In this document: positions 34,218-45,299 of the stretch, in pieces
Layout of the letters: each line of letters opens with the position of its first letter
Position numbering within the stretch: the first letter of the stretch is position 1
Assembly: GCA_032158125.1 (NCBI GenBank)
Contig: JASKOT010000023.1
Location: 1 to 64,000, forward strand
Origin: Papiliotrema nemorosa
Lineage: Eukaryota > Basidiomycota > Tremellomycetes > Tremellales > Rhynchogastremaceae
DNA: 64,000 bases
Direction: 5' to 3'
Position numbers and translations under genes: made by a program
The notes under the pieces: generated by a model
Told to the model about the DNA's origin: nothing
What the model saw: the letters and a program-made list of their open reading frames with translations, nothing else
Database searches by the model: none

Positions 34218-35250
34218 TTAAGGACCAAAGAAAGCTTTGTACAACGCATAACCGCCCAGACCTCCTATAGCCCACACTGAAGCTCTTTTAAAGGTCTCCT
34301 TTCGTCGATCCCAGATCTGTCCTTTGATACCCGCCGCGTCAATCTCGTCCACTTCTTCCTTGGTGAGGTCGATATCTCCGACATCGAGGTACCCCTTGAG
34401 TCGGTCTTTCCTGGATGAAGTGGTGACAATAATCGCCCTGCATGTCAGAACAATTCTCAGCCATGATGATTTCAGACATACCCCTTAGCTTTGGACCACG
34501 CAAGCAAGATTTGGGCGGGCTCCGCCTTGTACTTCTTGGCCAACTTAGCCAAAGGCTTGTCGACCGGTCCTCCCGGTTTTTGAGTGACAGGTATCAAAGT
34601 CGAGTATCCCTCTGGAACGATATGCTTCTCTGCAAGGAAATCGAGTAGAGGTTGTTGATCCTTGATCACGTATGGATGGAGTAAAATCTGGTTGACTACC
34701 GGTTTAATATTCGCATGCTTGAGCAATTCCTTCATGTCTTCCACCGAGAAGCTACCATTAGCGACATCCAGAGCGACCCGTGCAGAGGTCCAGCTCACTT
34801 GGAAACACCGATCGATTTCGCTTTACCCTCTTTATGAATCTCCTCCATCTGCTTCCAAGCGCCCTTGATATCCCCATTGGTGACTCGGGGATGATGAATC
34901 AAGTACAAGTCAACGTACTCCACACCGAGCTTCTCGAGAGACTCGTTGATCGATTGAGTGGAACCTTTACCATCTACACCAGACCATTTGGTGGTAATCC
35001 ATAGTTGATCTCTTGCCAACCCAGATTCTTTGATCGCTTGACCGACTTGTTCCTCGTTTCTGTACACTGGAAATGAGCTTACCCGAATCAGATTTGGGGA
35101 CGCACCTTGAGCAGTATCGAGGTGGTCGAATCCGATCTCGATGGCTTGATCGACTTGAGCCGGAGTTACCTCTTGTGGGATCTTCCATGTCCCGAACCCG
35201 ATCTGAGGGATCTTTCGACCGTCGTTGAGCTTGATACTGTGGAACGGCAT
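34218..35250 (-). CDS. Aldo/keto reductase, 300 aa
   Basis: Minus-strand join 35250..35106, 35066..34799, 34751..34482, 34437..34218; introns are 39, 47 and 44 nt. It is a classic (beta/alpha)8 AKR with the catalytic tetrad visible: D45 in FDHLDTA, Y50 in VYRNEEQ, K75 in ITTKWSG and H106/107 in YLIHHPR. GWD/GYST and KPLAKLAKKY helices follow. The NADPH site includes VTTSSRKDRL near residue 230. The C-terminus ends with a short hydrophobic stretch (WAIGGLGGYALYKAFF), unusual for a soluble AKR, which might associate it with a membrane. The substrate is unknown; fungal relatives reduce aldehydes, keto-acids or sugars. ATG 35250 is used; a longer in-frame start has no ATG. Confidence 0.92.
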
Positions 35251-35599
35251 TTTGTCTTGTGAGATTACAACAGATGCTTCCTGACAGCTCACAGTGAAGG
35301 ATGAACTCGTCGAAGATGGGTCTTATATGACGTGCTAACAGCGACCCATGAGGGCAAGATGCCATTTTGGATGACCTCCACTTTGCACCTCCACCCCCTT
35401 CGGACCGTCTATCACCCGAAAAGTCAACAGGTATGGGCCGTCTTGACATGCTATCACGGACCTCAAGCACGACTGACAAGCGTGATCTAAGCGGTTGATC
35501 ATTTCATAGCTGCATATGATACTACTAATCTCTCGTCGCCGACCACCTGACGGATTATAACCTATGGAAAGGAGCCATTCAGTCTCTTGCCCTCCAATC

Positions 35600-36632
35600 T
35601 TACGCTCTCCCAGCCTGCTTCATCGTAGGCACGCCGGACGAGCTCGACGCATCGTCTCCGGTAGGACCTCGAGCACCTTGTCTTTTCTTTCCGAATTGCA
35701 AGTACCCCGCAAAAGCAGCCAAAGCAAGTCCGATAGCTACTACCACAAGTGTGACAGCCGCTCCGATTCCACCTCCAGCTGCAGCTGACAATCCGTCGTT
35801 CTCCGAGCTAGACACCGAAGCGTCTGAATTGGCAACATCCGCACTCGTACCAGTGGAGCTGGGTACGGCCGCGCTAGTCTCCGAGCCAGAACTATGACCG
35901 CCAGTCAGAGAATCCCCTGACGACTCTTCCAATGTTCCGGTATAGTTCCCACAGACGTAATCGTCCGGGGAGGTGTACGTAGCAGTCTCCACCAAGCTCA
36001 CATCCGCACATTGATAGTAGTACTGCTGAGAGCTCTCCTCAAGCTTGTAAATGACCAAGAGAGTAGCGTTGGCACCCGCGGTAAAGCCGAGTGTAGAGAA
36101 GTCGGGGGCTTTCGAGCAGTAATGTCCGGCGCCGAGAGCTTCGAGGCCGTTCGAGTAGAAACTGAACGAGTGGAATCGCTGGGGGTCGGACTCATTGGTG
36201 TACATGACGTATACGTCGGTCATGTTGGTGATTTGGGTAAAAGCCACATCCCCACCGGCTGATCATCAGCGATCATTATTCGACAGTCTGAATGACACGA
36301 CGGCGACGCAGAAGCGGGGGATTGAGGCTTGATGAAAGCCAGGAAAAATGAGAGCTGATATACTGACACATGGGATACGGGGTTCGGTCACCAACTGGTA
36401 GACCGCCACATGGAGCATCGTCGGCGGAGGCCACGGAAAACCCTCGTCCAGGAGGATACGCCCAAGCGATAGGACTAGTATCGTTGAAGTCCTGATTGTC
36501 AGCTCTACTTCATACCCTTTGCGCTGGAAAATCAAAGAGAATATGGCTCACGGTGATAGCAGCTCGAGGTGCGATGGCAACTGCCGAAGCGGACGCAGCT
36601 ACGAAGAGCGAGGAGAGGGCTGTGATCAACAT
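35600..36632 (-). CDS. BIM1-like (X325) secreted/membrane protein with C-terminal anchor, 287 aa
   Basis: Minus-strand join 36632..36552, 36491..36368, 36258..35600; introns are 60 and 109 nt. A signal peptide (MLITALSSLFVAASASAVA) is followed by a domain with the BIM1-like pattern: YPPGRGFS, APCGGLPVGDRTPYPMSGGDV, HYCSKAPDF, GANATLLVIYK and YYQCADVSLVE. The PCGGL...YCS...QCAD cysteines fit the fold. Then come a Ser/Thr/Gly-rich stalk, a membrane helix (AAVTLVVVAIGLALAAFAGYL) and a basic, Ser-rich cytosolic tail of about 30 aa. In copper-binding BIM1/X325 proteins the mature chain starts with a His that binds Cu(II). Here the predicted mature start (IAPRAAIT) has none, and the anchor is a helix rather than an evident GPI signal. 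It is related to, but probably not, a copper acquisition factor. Confidence 0.75.
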
Positions 36633-37327
36633 TTTGGGCAAGGGAGAGGTCAGGTAGACGGATAGAAGGTGAGCTACAGTACGAGTGCTCTGCTTTCTTC
36701 ATTTTAACACCACCCTTTTATCTTTTCCTGGTGAGCGTGTGTGATTCTCACGACGGTTAGACGGGCCCGAAGACTGCTCAAAAGGGTGCGAGGCTAGCAG
36801 CGTCTGTCGCGGATTCCTTGAAAGTAGGTTGCGAATGCACGTATGCTCAATCTCTTGGCGGGACCTTGAATTCTCATGTTCGGCTCGAGCGACCTCTGTT
36901 CAGCCACTTGACACTTTACGTCCGAGATGTGGGATGAGACAAGGCGAGGGCTTATCAGATTAAGAGGGATTACGGCGCCTGTCAATAATCGTATCTTATC
37001 GGCCGACCTGGTGGATCGCATGGCTAAACCCTGATCGAAAGCTATGGATGGGGTTCCTGAAGTGCTTGGCTCTCTACTACGGCCGACAAAGCTCATCTTG
37101 GCATGAGTCGAGTCGCGGATTCAGAGGGTACAACTCGGAGTGATTTCTGAACGCTGCAATTTCAGTCGGGTCTCTGCAGCTGCAGATAATTTCGGGTCCG
37201 ACTGTTCTCTAGGTTGCCTCCTGTCTCTCGCCGAGCTCACCGGCGCACACCTCCCATCGTGCAAAGACAGAGCTGCAGTATGGCTAGAATAACACAAGGT
37301 AGTGGGGTCTCGAACCCAGATACATCA
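36633..37327. other. Intergenic sequence upstream of the BIM1-like gene
   Basis: This is the promoter side of the BIM1-like gene and the 3' flank of the 7TM receptor. A GGTTCGAGACC-like B-box on the minus strand near 37305-37317 lacks a paired T-stem and an A-box. No gene was recognised. Confidence 0.4.
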
Positions 37328-39369
37328 TTACAACCTATGCAGGAGCTCCTTTAACCTCAATTCCTCTTGCTCGCTTTCCCGCCGTAATCTCTCCCTTTCC
37401 GTCCCGTCCGTCCATCTTGACTGCCTTCGCTCCCTCTTCAGGCCCTTTTCCAGGTCTCCTTGAGCCTTCTGCTCCTGACCATCGTTGGTTCCCCTAGGCT
37501 CGGGAGTTTGCCTGTCCGTCCGACGCGGATCCACATCCACGTGATCCGTCATTCCATCCGGTAAACTGTCGGCCGTGACTCCGTTGAAACTCCTCGTATA
37601 GTCGGGTATGAGGCATTTTCTGTTGGTACAATTTAGCCAGTCTGGTATATCGGGCACTCGAGCTGCTGGTGGGGGTTGTCGAAATGAGAAGAATCTACGT
37701 GTGGGCGATGGGTTAGTGAGGGGAGGGTTGACATCGTTGTATGGGACCGAAGCGAGGGCTGAAGCGAAGTCCAAGTCTGCTTCCGAATCATCGTCCGACT
37801 GCATGTCAGCAGTTCCCATTTGGATGAAGCCAGTACACACGGATTGATTGAGTACCGCGGGAGATTTCGAGGTCGAAGCTCGCCATGCTAGTTTCAGTCC
37901 ACGCGGCAAGCCCGGGTCGACAAAGATTCCAATCTACTTGTCAGCTAAGATCGACATCGTGGAGGGCGCTTTCGATCCTGGATTGAGCACTCACCACTGC
38001 AAGGACTAGATTTCGACTTCCGTAAAAGACATAGTATACCGCCAACAGTCCAAACTGCGCTCTGGTTGTGATATCTCCATTTGCTGAGAGGTACAGGTCG
38101 CCCACTAACATCAACAACCTCTCAAGAGGATACGCAGCTTCGAGGGCGGCTCACCAGTCAATACGGTGTTCATGATCACCATGACCAGGGGATATAGCGC
38201 TATTCGAAAAGCGATGTTTAAGAATCGATCTTGAAGCTGGAATGATCTCATCTCCCTCTTTCTCCTGAATAGCCTTTTGAGATGGCAATGACAACTCTCC
38301 GTAGAGTCGGTAGTGTTTGTTGGTGTGTTGTCACTTTGCGAAGCTCGCTTGAATAAGAGTGCTTTTGCTGTAGCTCGACCACTGCGGAAGAGGGTCACTA
38401 GGGTCTATCAAGTCAGGTTGGTCTTCTGCTCGGTAGGCCCGTGTTCACTTACAGCGACTACAGCGATGCAAGCGATAAGAGTGGACGATCCCTGCCAGAG
38501 ATACTGATTGTCAGCCATACTCATCCGGCTCGAGATGGTCAAGTGGACTGACGAGGTCCAGCACAAAATTCCTCATCCTGGCCTGTAACGTGGCTGAATC
38601 GTAAGCTGAAGCTCGCTTTTCTGTCTCGGCTTGCGCCAACGCACTGTCTGTGAAATAGCTGCAATCGTCAGCCCCGAAGCCTTGTCATGTCTGGGCGACT
38701 CACCAGCTGCCGTACACGGGATCGGCGCCGAAATGGCCCAGAATAGCGGGTATGACGGGCACGAAAAGCGAGATGAAAAGGGATATACCGACATACCACC
38801 TCTCCAGACCTGCCTCCATCAGCTCTCACTCACATATTCCCGCAAGCTATCGAGCTTACGTAGATGCATCGAGTTGAAAGCAAAGGTGATGCTGAGCATC
38901 AGGTTGACGGCTATACAGGTGATAAAGTAGTTGACGCTGACTTCAGCTTTGATCCGCATGCTTCCGCTTACCCGCCCATGGTGACAATCTGCCAATACAT
39001 GACCACCTTGCACCCATTCGATGATGGATTTACCGCTTTCTACAATGAGCTCTGCCCAACGTTCGTTTGCTGGATGAATGACTTACCGTCCTGGGTTCAA
39101 GGAGGATGTAACAGATATCATACCCTATTCCAAAAACCATCGACCACAACATCATCCTAAACGAGATTCTGTCGATGGTATGTCGAGCAGAGGGAACCGA
39201 ATAGACCCATAATGATGCCAAAAGGAGGAAGAGGCAGAAACAGAGTGATATGCCTGATAGAACGGTAGAGCTGAATGCGATCCTCTAGCAGCTCAGCAGT
39301 CCTTCCGACTGAACGAGTATCTCAAAAGCAACTCACCTCTATAGTCTGGGGATCGACACGAAAAGTCAT
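37328..39369 (-). CDS. Seven-transmembrane receptor, fungal Git3/cAMP-receptor-like type, about 534 aa
   Basis: Minus-strand join 39369..39337, 39284..39087, 39039..38972, 38936..38860, 38809..38704, 38658..38553, 38503..38453, 38404..38155, 38104..37995, 37933..37328. Seven hydrophobic helices appear in order: STVLSGISLCFCLFLLLA, MMLWSMVFGIGYDICYIL, VVMYWQIVTMGGVNYFI, WYVGISLFISLFVPVIPA, SSTLIACIAVVATLVTL, IALYPLVMVIMNTVLT and FGLLAVYYVFYGSRNLVL. A basic third cytosolic loop (HLKRLFRRKREMRS) precedes helix 6. The ~190-residue tail is acidic then highly basic/coiled (RERLRRESEQEELRLKELL). It is very likely a G-protein-coupled receptor; the ligand is unknown. A possible extra in-frame 45-nt intron (GTGTGT...CATGCAG) in the tail would shorten it to 519 aa. 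Confidence 0.82.
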
Positions 39370-40113
39370 CTTGCGAGAGCGACCTCGCAAGTCCACGTCA
39401 GATCACCAATGGTTCGCTGTACTCGCGGATGATGATGTCTGCGGGTTGAACGTAACAGTTCCAATGTCTACACGATCCTAATTCGAGGGGTCAGTTCAGT
39501 CAATCAAGAAAGCTGGTATCTGTCAAGTAGAGGTCAAAAAGTGTTGAAAACCATGCATCGACCATCCTTGAATGCGTTCATACGGGTCAGCTCGAGGCTT
39601 CCGCCATTGACTTTGGGTTCGCGTCCACATGTCTCGGACGCATGGATTCAATTAGACCTGACCTCTGCGTGAGATGCCTTGCTCTGGATTTTCAGGTACA
39701 AAACAAGGATCGTCCTACGACTCTTTGTAGCCTATCCGACCGGAATCGAAAGGCAAGAGGAGGAGGGCGCGGAAGGAAGTCTATGGGATCGTTCGGATAC
39801 AAGGTTGAAATGGTTGCGAGGGATAGACGAAAGAGGGAAAACGAGCTCAGCCACCATTTCACATCACCTCGGTCAAATGTCGCTTGTGACGGCGGCTCTG
39901 GGTGCCTGTCTCTTATGCATGTGGATGTCGCAGTGGGTTTGCAGAGCTGAGTATGGCTTGGTAGCGCGCCTAAGATGCACCGTGGGTGAGGGCCGAGTCA
40001 AGGTCGAATGGGGAAGTGCTGGGTGATGTCAACCACAAACTCAGCCTCCACCTGGATACCTCGTTCTCTGTCGTACTGTGACTCCCCTCGAGTCATCCTC
40101 AACGCCCTGCGAG
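39370..40113. other. Divergent intergenic region between the 7TM receptor and the cyclase-family gene
   Basis: About 740 bp serve as the upstream region for both neighbours. The plus-strand frames here are short and not family-like. No RNA gene or repeat was seen. Confidence 0.4.
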
Positions 40114-41278
40114 ATGGCCATCTGGGACCCACCATTCGAGCGTCTCCCCATCACAGACCCGGGACCACCATACAACTCCTGGGGACTCTATGGACCGACC
40201 GAAGAACTCGGTCGGTTGAGCTTGATCACCCCGGATGCGATCAAGAGAGGTCGAGACGCTATCAAGCAAGGCATAGCTGTCAATCTCAAGTCAGTCCTCT
40301 CAGCTTTGAAAGAGGTCATTATTGACTCGCAGTCTACCCCTGTCTTCGACGCCTTTGCATCCCGCTCGACCAAAGCTGGAACACAGAATGTGAGCGTCCA
40401 CTGGACCCTGGGCGGAAACGGCGTGTACAAGGTCCAAGAAGTGACTGACTCCTCAGACAAAATAGGACGCACTGTAACGACGATCACGTCTCGTTCAATA
40501 CTCAAACATCGACCCAAATCGATGGATTCAGGCATTACCCATATCAAAATTACCCGAAAGAAGGGGAATATACCTATTATGGAGGGATGACTTCGGACGA
40601 GGCCAAAAATCCTTCAAACCTCAAGAATGGTGTTCAGAGTGAGCGTGGAAAGCTGTTGCAAGACAGAGGCTGATGAGGAGATTTCGCCAAACATCCCGTC
40701 ACTTCCCGTGCGCATCTTCTCGACATCCCCCTCTACTTATCCACCCACTCTCTTCCTCCTCTGTCCCCTTTCGACAACACGACCCCAATAAGCGCTTCAA
40801 CCCTGCAAGGATGCGCCGAATGGCATGGTGTGACGATTGAGAGAGGGGACATCCTTGTCGTCCGAACGGGCTTTACCGAGGCTTTCGAGGCTCTCTCGTC
40901 AGAAGAGAGGGAAGGCTTCAGAGGTCGGGACAAGCGAGGGAGCTGTGGGGTCTCACCTGATGAGCATGTGCTGAAATGGCATTGGGATAAAGGTATTGCA
41001 GCCGTCATGTCCGATACGTAAGTCAACGTCTTCCGTCTCCATTTTGTTGTTGATTGATCCGTAGAGTCGCATATGAAGTGACGCCCTTCATAGGGAAACC
41101 GTCCATCCACGAAGTCTTCCTGGCCGGTTGGGGCCTGCCCATTGGAGAATTACTGGACCTACGTGAATTGGCAGAACAGTGTAAACGCTTCAATCAGTAC
41201 ACGTTCTTCTTCACCAGTATGCCGCTGTACATCGAAGGTGGGATCGCCAGTCCGCCAAATGCCCAGGCGATACTGTAG
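40114..41278 (+). CDS. Cyclase-family (kynurenine-formamidase-like) hydrolase, 321 aa
   Basis: Join 40114..40289, 40333..40389, 40457..40638, 40681..41017, 41065..41278; introns are 43, 67, 42 and 47 nt. Family signs: NSWGLYGPTEELGRLSLIT near the start, AVNLNLPLSSTPL, then HCNDDHVSFNTQTSTQIDGFRHY, the metal-binding region (the H/D ligands of HxxxDxPxH-type proteins are partly replaced here by DGFRH). LDIPLYLSTHSL, ERGDILVVRTGF and a KPSIHEVFLAGWGLPIGELLDL end follow. Members hydrolyse amides or act as dehydratases on cyclic substrates. Fungal members of this ~320-aa type are mostly uncharacterised. Neighbouring frames mislead here; only the spliced frame shows the conserved FNTQ block. It is probably cytosolic. 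Confidence 0.85.
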
Positions 41279-41650
41279 GACAAGATGTGATGTGGTCGGA
41301 GATGAGCTGTATCCATTAGCTTCCAATGTATGACTAGGCGTGTGGCCGCATCGGCAATGACAAAGTTACATCCTCTGCGCATGCGTCGAAGATAGGTGAA
41401 AATGATAGGAGAATAAAAGCCCCCCAGGGTATAACAAGAATCGAATTATGATTGACATTGTCCACATGCTCCTCTCCCCCGACAAAAAGTCTGCCGTCGT
41501 CCCACTCTCCATCAATTTCAACGTGAGACTAGTTTAAGGACCCGGGGCATAGAGACTCGACCTTCGTTGGGTGGTCACCCCAGTGCCAAGGGTTTGGTCT
41601 TCGTGGCTGGACATTAGCTCCGAGCCCACCGCACCATGACGACGATTCTC
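41279..41650. other. Convergent 3' flanks of the cyclase and SH3 genes
   Basis: This is a 372-bp region between two convergent stop codons. No gene, RNA gene or repeat was recognised. Confidence 0.5.
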
Positions 41651-43062
41651 TCACCCCGAGACCGGCCGTTGGTCTGCCTCTTCTACCCAAGGCTCGAGAC
41701 AGCTCAAAGGGACAACGCCTCGGTTCTGAGCTTGGTCCTCGCACAATGTCCACCCGTCGTCGTAAGCCGTGTGCAGGTAGAGCTGTTGTCCGGGGGTGAT
41801 TGCTGGCGGTCAGCCCTAGCTCAAACTTTTTCGCTTGTTGACTCACCGAGCTCATCCTCCAACGAGCGAACGAAAGCAACCTTGACTCGGACCATCATAC
41901 CGTCGTGAATGCCCAACGCTGCGGCAGCAGAGTTTCCAGCAGCAGCGCCTGCAGCTCCGACACCAGCAGCTCCCGCAATTTCAGGTGCCAAGTCCGAGTA
42001 TGGTTGCTGAGGGTACGCGCCCTGGTCGTACTGTTGAGGCGGGTATTCGTTGTAACCATTGTATGCTTGAGCGGGGTAAGAAGCATAGCCATCATCGGTG
42101 TAGTGCTCGTTGGATGCACTCTGCATAGGGTAAGATTGAGCAGGCGCATCAAACTGCACATCAGCGGGTTTTTGACGGACGCGCAAGTGCTTGACTTACA
42201 GCAGGCTTCTCGTATGGTTCGTCTTCCATCGATACGGGTCCTGGAGCTGCCCAGGGCTCGAAAAGGGAGCTTCGGTGGGCTGTTCGCTTTGCACGAGCTC
42301 GTTTTCTCATTGATCGAGTGACCAGCAACCCAACCACAGCCAAAATGGCCAGAGCACCAACAATGATACCGACCAGCTAGAAAGATCAGTTGCGTCCCAT
42401 CTCATGTCCACGCAGGATTGCTTACCCCTCCTACAGGTAATCCTGATCCCCCAATTCCACCTTTACCCGTAGCTGCTGCCTCTCCGAGGCTGGCGCTCGA
42501 GGTCGGCCGACTGACCACTGAAGCATTGGTGATCAAACCTGGGGCCGATACAGCCGACGTGGTGACGGTGACGACTACTGTGGATGGCGTCGCCGAGGTT
42601 GTGAAAGATGAAGAAGGAGCTGCCGAAGAGGTAGTAGGCGCGGCGGAAGAGGTAGGCGCAGCTGAAGATGCGGCTGCAGAAGACGAGGAAGAGGATGGGG
42701 CGGCTGATGAAGCAGCAGCTGATGACGACTCGGGAGCTCCACTGGATGCAGCAGCGGACGAAGCAGCAGCTGAAGAGGTCGTGGGAGCAGCCGATGCTTA
42801 TGATCAGCGGGACGAGGTGGGTGACGGTGAATGACCTACAAGCAGCGGTAGTAGGAGCTGGTGTTGTGGCAGCCGCCGAGGTAGTGGCAGGTCCTACGAC
42901 GGGTGTGGAATCCACGGCTGGGTTTGTAGTTATTCCAGGTTGAACAGCCATATTCTGTGAGGTCAAAATACCCGCCAAGCCATCATCGGGATCACGGTCA
43001 CGGTCATCGTCGTCGTCGGTTCGAAGGGGATCGAGTAAGTCGAGGGGGTCACGCGATGACAT
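41651..43062 (-). CDS. Single-pass membrane protein with Ser/Ala-rich ectodomain and C-terminal SH3 domain, 409 aa
   Basis: Minus-strand join 43062..42840, 42796..42426, 42376..42200, 42153..41847, 41802..41651. The N-terminus is short and Asp-rich (TDDDDDRDRDPDDG) with no evident signal peptide. A long Ser/Ala/Thr/Pro-rich stretch (about residues 50-190) would be O-mannosylated if extracellular. One helix (LVGIIVGALAILAVVGLLV) is followed by RSMRKRARAKR, which sets the tail inside. A Tyr/Pro/Gln-rich tail leads to an SH3 domain: VRVKVAFVRSLEDELGITPG, DDGWTLCEDQAQNRGVVPL. The layout resembles fungal Fus1-like or stress-sensor membrane proteins with cytosolic SH3 domains. The function is inferred only. 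The Ser/Ala-rich part is mirrored by an antisense open frame, which I reject. Confidence 0.8.
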
Positions 43063-43964
43063 GTCGAGCGGTGTGTATGTAGCGTGCACAATGGTAGATG
43101 GAGATGGAATGTGGTCAGCTCTCGGTAATCACCAGGATCACGGATCGGAGGAGGAAACCAAGGTGGGAGAGGGAGGTCTTGTGATGACCCACGAGGACAC
43201 CTCGCCAGCAAGCCTTTTGCTATGTGTTTGGACAAGATCGCACAGGAGCAAGACGAGAGGCTACGGGTGTGAGAGATGGTATGTGACTCACGATCTCAAG
43301 GAGCTAATGAAAGGATGTCGATTGAAGGTGTGCAAGAGATGATGATGGAGGTAAAGGATGGTCCCGTCGCGCAAGGGGTCCGTTTGAGGTGTTTGATGCG
43401 AAAGGGTTGAACGAGTGTGGGTGAGTAGCGAGTGTACTGTAGTTGGTGGAGACTAGCAGAGAGGGAGATGGATGGCTGTAGAGGATGGTCAGCCTGGTCG
43501 TGAATATGGAAGAGTGGGGTGATAGCGACAGAGGGAAACAATCATAACAAAAGGGGGGTCGAAGGCCCGAAACAACAACGGCTGTTGCACCGACTCGCTC
43601 TCGCTCAAAGGTTACAGCTGATCTGTATAACTCACCAAGTCCGGGTCAAACGATACACAGGTGGAAGTATGCAAGTGGTCAAGAAGGAGATGAATGGTAT
43701 GGCTGGAATGGGATGGAGGGGGCAGGTGTGTTGTTGTGACCACCCTAAAAAATGGGATAAACACTCTCCTTCTCACGGGACATGTCAACGACCCCGCCCC
43801 CCGGAATACATGGCATAGCCGTGGGGTAACAACTGTCTGGAGGCTTGGAGATCATGGTGGAATCGTGCATGTGATGCCAGAATAGTACATGATACATGTA
43901 TGGTGGATGTTAAGAGCCTCTGCGCGAAGAAGATCTACCTCGGATGATCCTGGACGACGAAAGG
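43063..43964. other. Intergenic sequence upstream of the SH3 membrane-protein gene
   Basis: About 900 bp between the SH3 gene start and the methyltransferase stop. It is G-rich on the plus strand at 43340-43560. Only short, unlikely frames occur and no RNA gene was recognised. It is probably a long promoter or 5' UTR. Confidence 0.4.
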
Positions 43965-45299
43965 TCATCTCCAGCCGACCCACCCGACCCATCTCGGTCG
44001 CTTGCCCTTCCAGTCGCCCATGGCCTGTGGCCCTAGTCTCATGATAGTCCATGGTCCATTCGGGTCATTTATCCATTTATCGAGAAACATCGTCAACTTG
44101 AGCGCTTCAGCGACATGGTCGGTCACGCGCAGTAGAATCACTCACCACATCGCTGCTCCGCAATTCGACCACCACCCATACGACCGTCTGTCCACCCGGT
44201 TGACAGTACTTGGCCAGGGTATCGACGAGTGGCTGGACCAGACTCTCATTGTAGATGCAATCCACGGCGAGAACGAGATCATAACTCGAGCTACTTCGGC
44301 TTTCTTCCGCTTCCATTCCCTGGTTCAGCCAGGTCTCCCGCTGAGACGCATTGACGGAAGGTGAAGTTACAGGCGAACGAATGGCTACCGTCCGAGCCTT
44401 CGGGGACCGTGATTCCTCTCTCTTCCGCTGCGCTGACACTTCCACCCAGTCAATCTCTTCCAACAAGACTCGATTCGGGTGTGGAGTTGTATCTCCAGAT
44501 GCCAGCTTGCCGCTTGCTTTTCTCTTCGTTTTCGATCCGAAATCCGTGCTACCTTTATCCGAGCTGGACACCGTATTCAAATCCAAATTCCTCTTGACAA
44601 GCTTGAGATTCTCTGGGCGATCCGAAGCCGTATACTCGGCGCAAAGGGGTGCTAACAAGAGCGCCAAAAGACCTGTCCCCGCTCCCAGCTCCAATACTCT
44701 AGCAGACCGTAGTTTGTGTAAATCGAGCAAGGGGTTGAGAGGGGGGAAAAGGTGTTGGCCCAAGAGGTGTCGAGCTAGATGTAGACTGCTCCGCCAGAGC
44801 ACACTCCCTACTCCGTCAGCCGTGAATGTGTTGTGGTTGAAAACTCACCAGTATCACCCTTTCGACCCTTGAGTGCGGTCAAATCTTGTTGAACCTGTAC
44901 GGATATTCGGACCTCTTGCGCTCCCTTGGGCCCCTTGGACTCCTTGATCCTTGTCCGTTTGCCCGTAGATGATGGACCATTTGTGCTGAACGAGGTGTCT
45001 AGTTTCGGAGGAGGGGTGAGGACTAGTTCAATATCCAGGATAGATTGTGCAGAGTCGAGAAATCCCAGACCACCTTTGTCGGTTTCATCATCCTCTCCCG
45101 TCGTCGCAAGGTTCATATACAGCTCTAAAATCTATCGTCAGCCTCTCGAATCGCGTACTCTGAGGCGGGAATTTAAATGCACCTCTTCATCGGCATCTTG
45201 AACGACCACGGATCCAGGAGGGAAATTGAACAGCCCATTGGGACAGGACGGTATCTCCGCGTCGACCTCGCGGTTGACCTCGCCCTTATCGCCGGACAT
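43965..45299 (-). CDS. Rkm5/METTL21-like protein-lysine methyltransferase, 394 aa
   Basis: Minus-strand join 45299..45183, 45122..44849, 44807..44146, 44096..43965; introns are 60, 41 and 49 nt. A variable N-terminal ~120 residues ends in RISVQVQQDLTALKG, then GSVLWRSSLHLARHLL, the SAM motif I LELGAGTGLLALLLAP (about residue 170), ASDRPENLKLVKRNL, a Lys/Arg-rich insert, EIDWVEV, SYDLVLAVDCIYNESLVQPL (motif with D..YN) and WVVVELRSSDVLTMFLDKW. This is the seven-beta-strand methyltransferase family PF10294. The VELRSSDV end suits Rkm5, which methylates Lys of ribosomal protein uL1 in yeast; Vcp/EFM-type targets are alternatives. The insert (residues ~205-265) is longer than in yeast Rkm5. Confidence 0.82.

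Noticed and set aside
35998..36262. Short frames on both strands across the BIM1-like gene
   Set aside because: They are shadows of the exon 36258..35600, which carries the conserved cysteines, stalk and membrane helix.
37300..37330. Possible tRNA: GGTTCGAGACC-like B-box on the minus strand
   Set aside because: The T-stem does not pair beyond three base pairs, no A-box is found at the right distance, and the expected 5' part would overlap the receptor C-terminal codons.
42418..42834. Long plus-strand frame rich in Glu/Ala/Asp, overlapping the SH3 membrane-protein gene
   Set aside because: It is the mirror image of Ser/Ala codons on the minus strand; the minus-strand exon has correct splice junctions, a membrane helix and an SH3 domain downstream.
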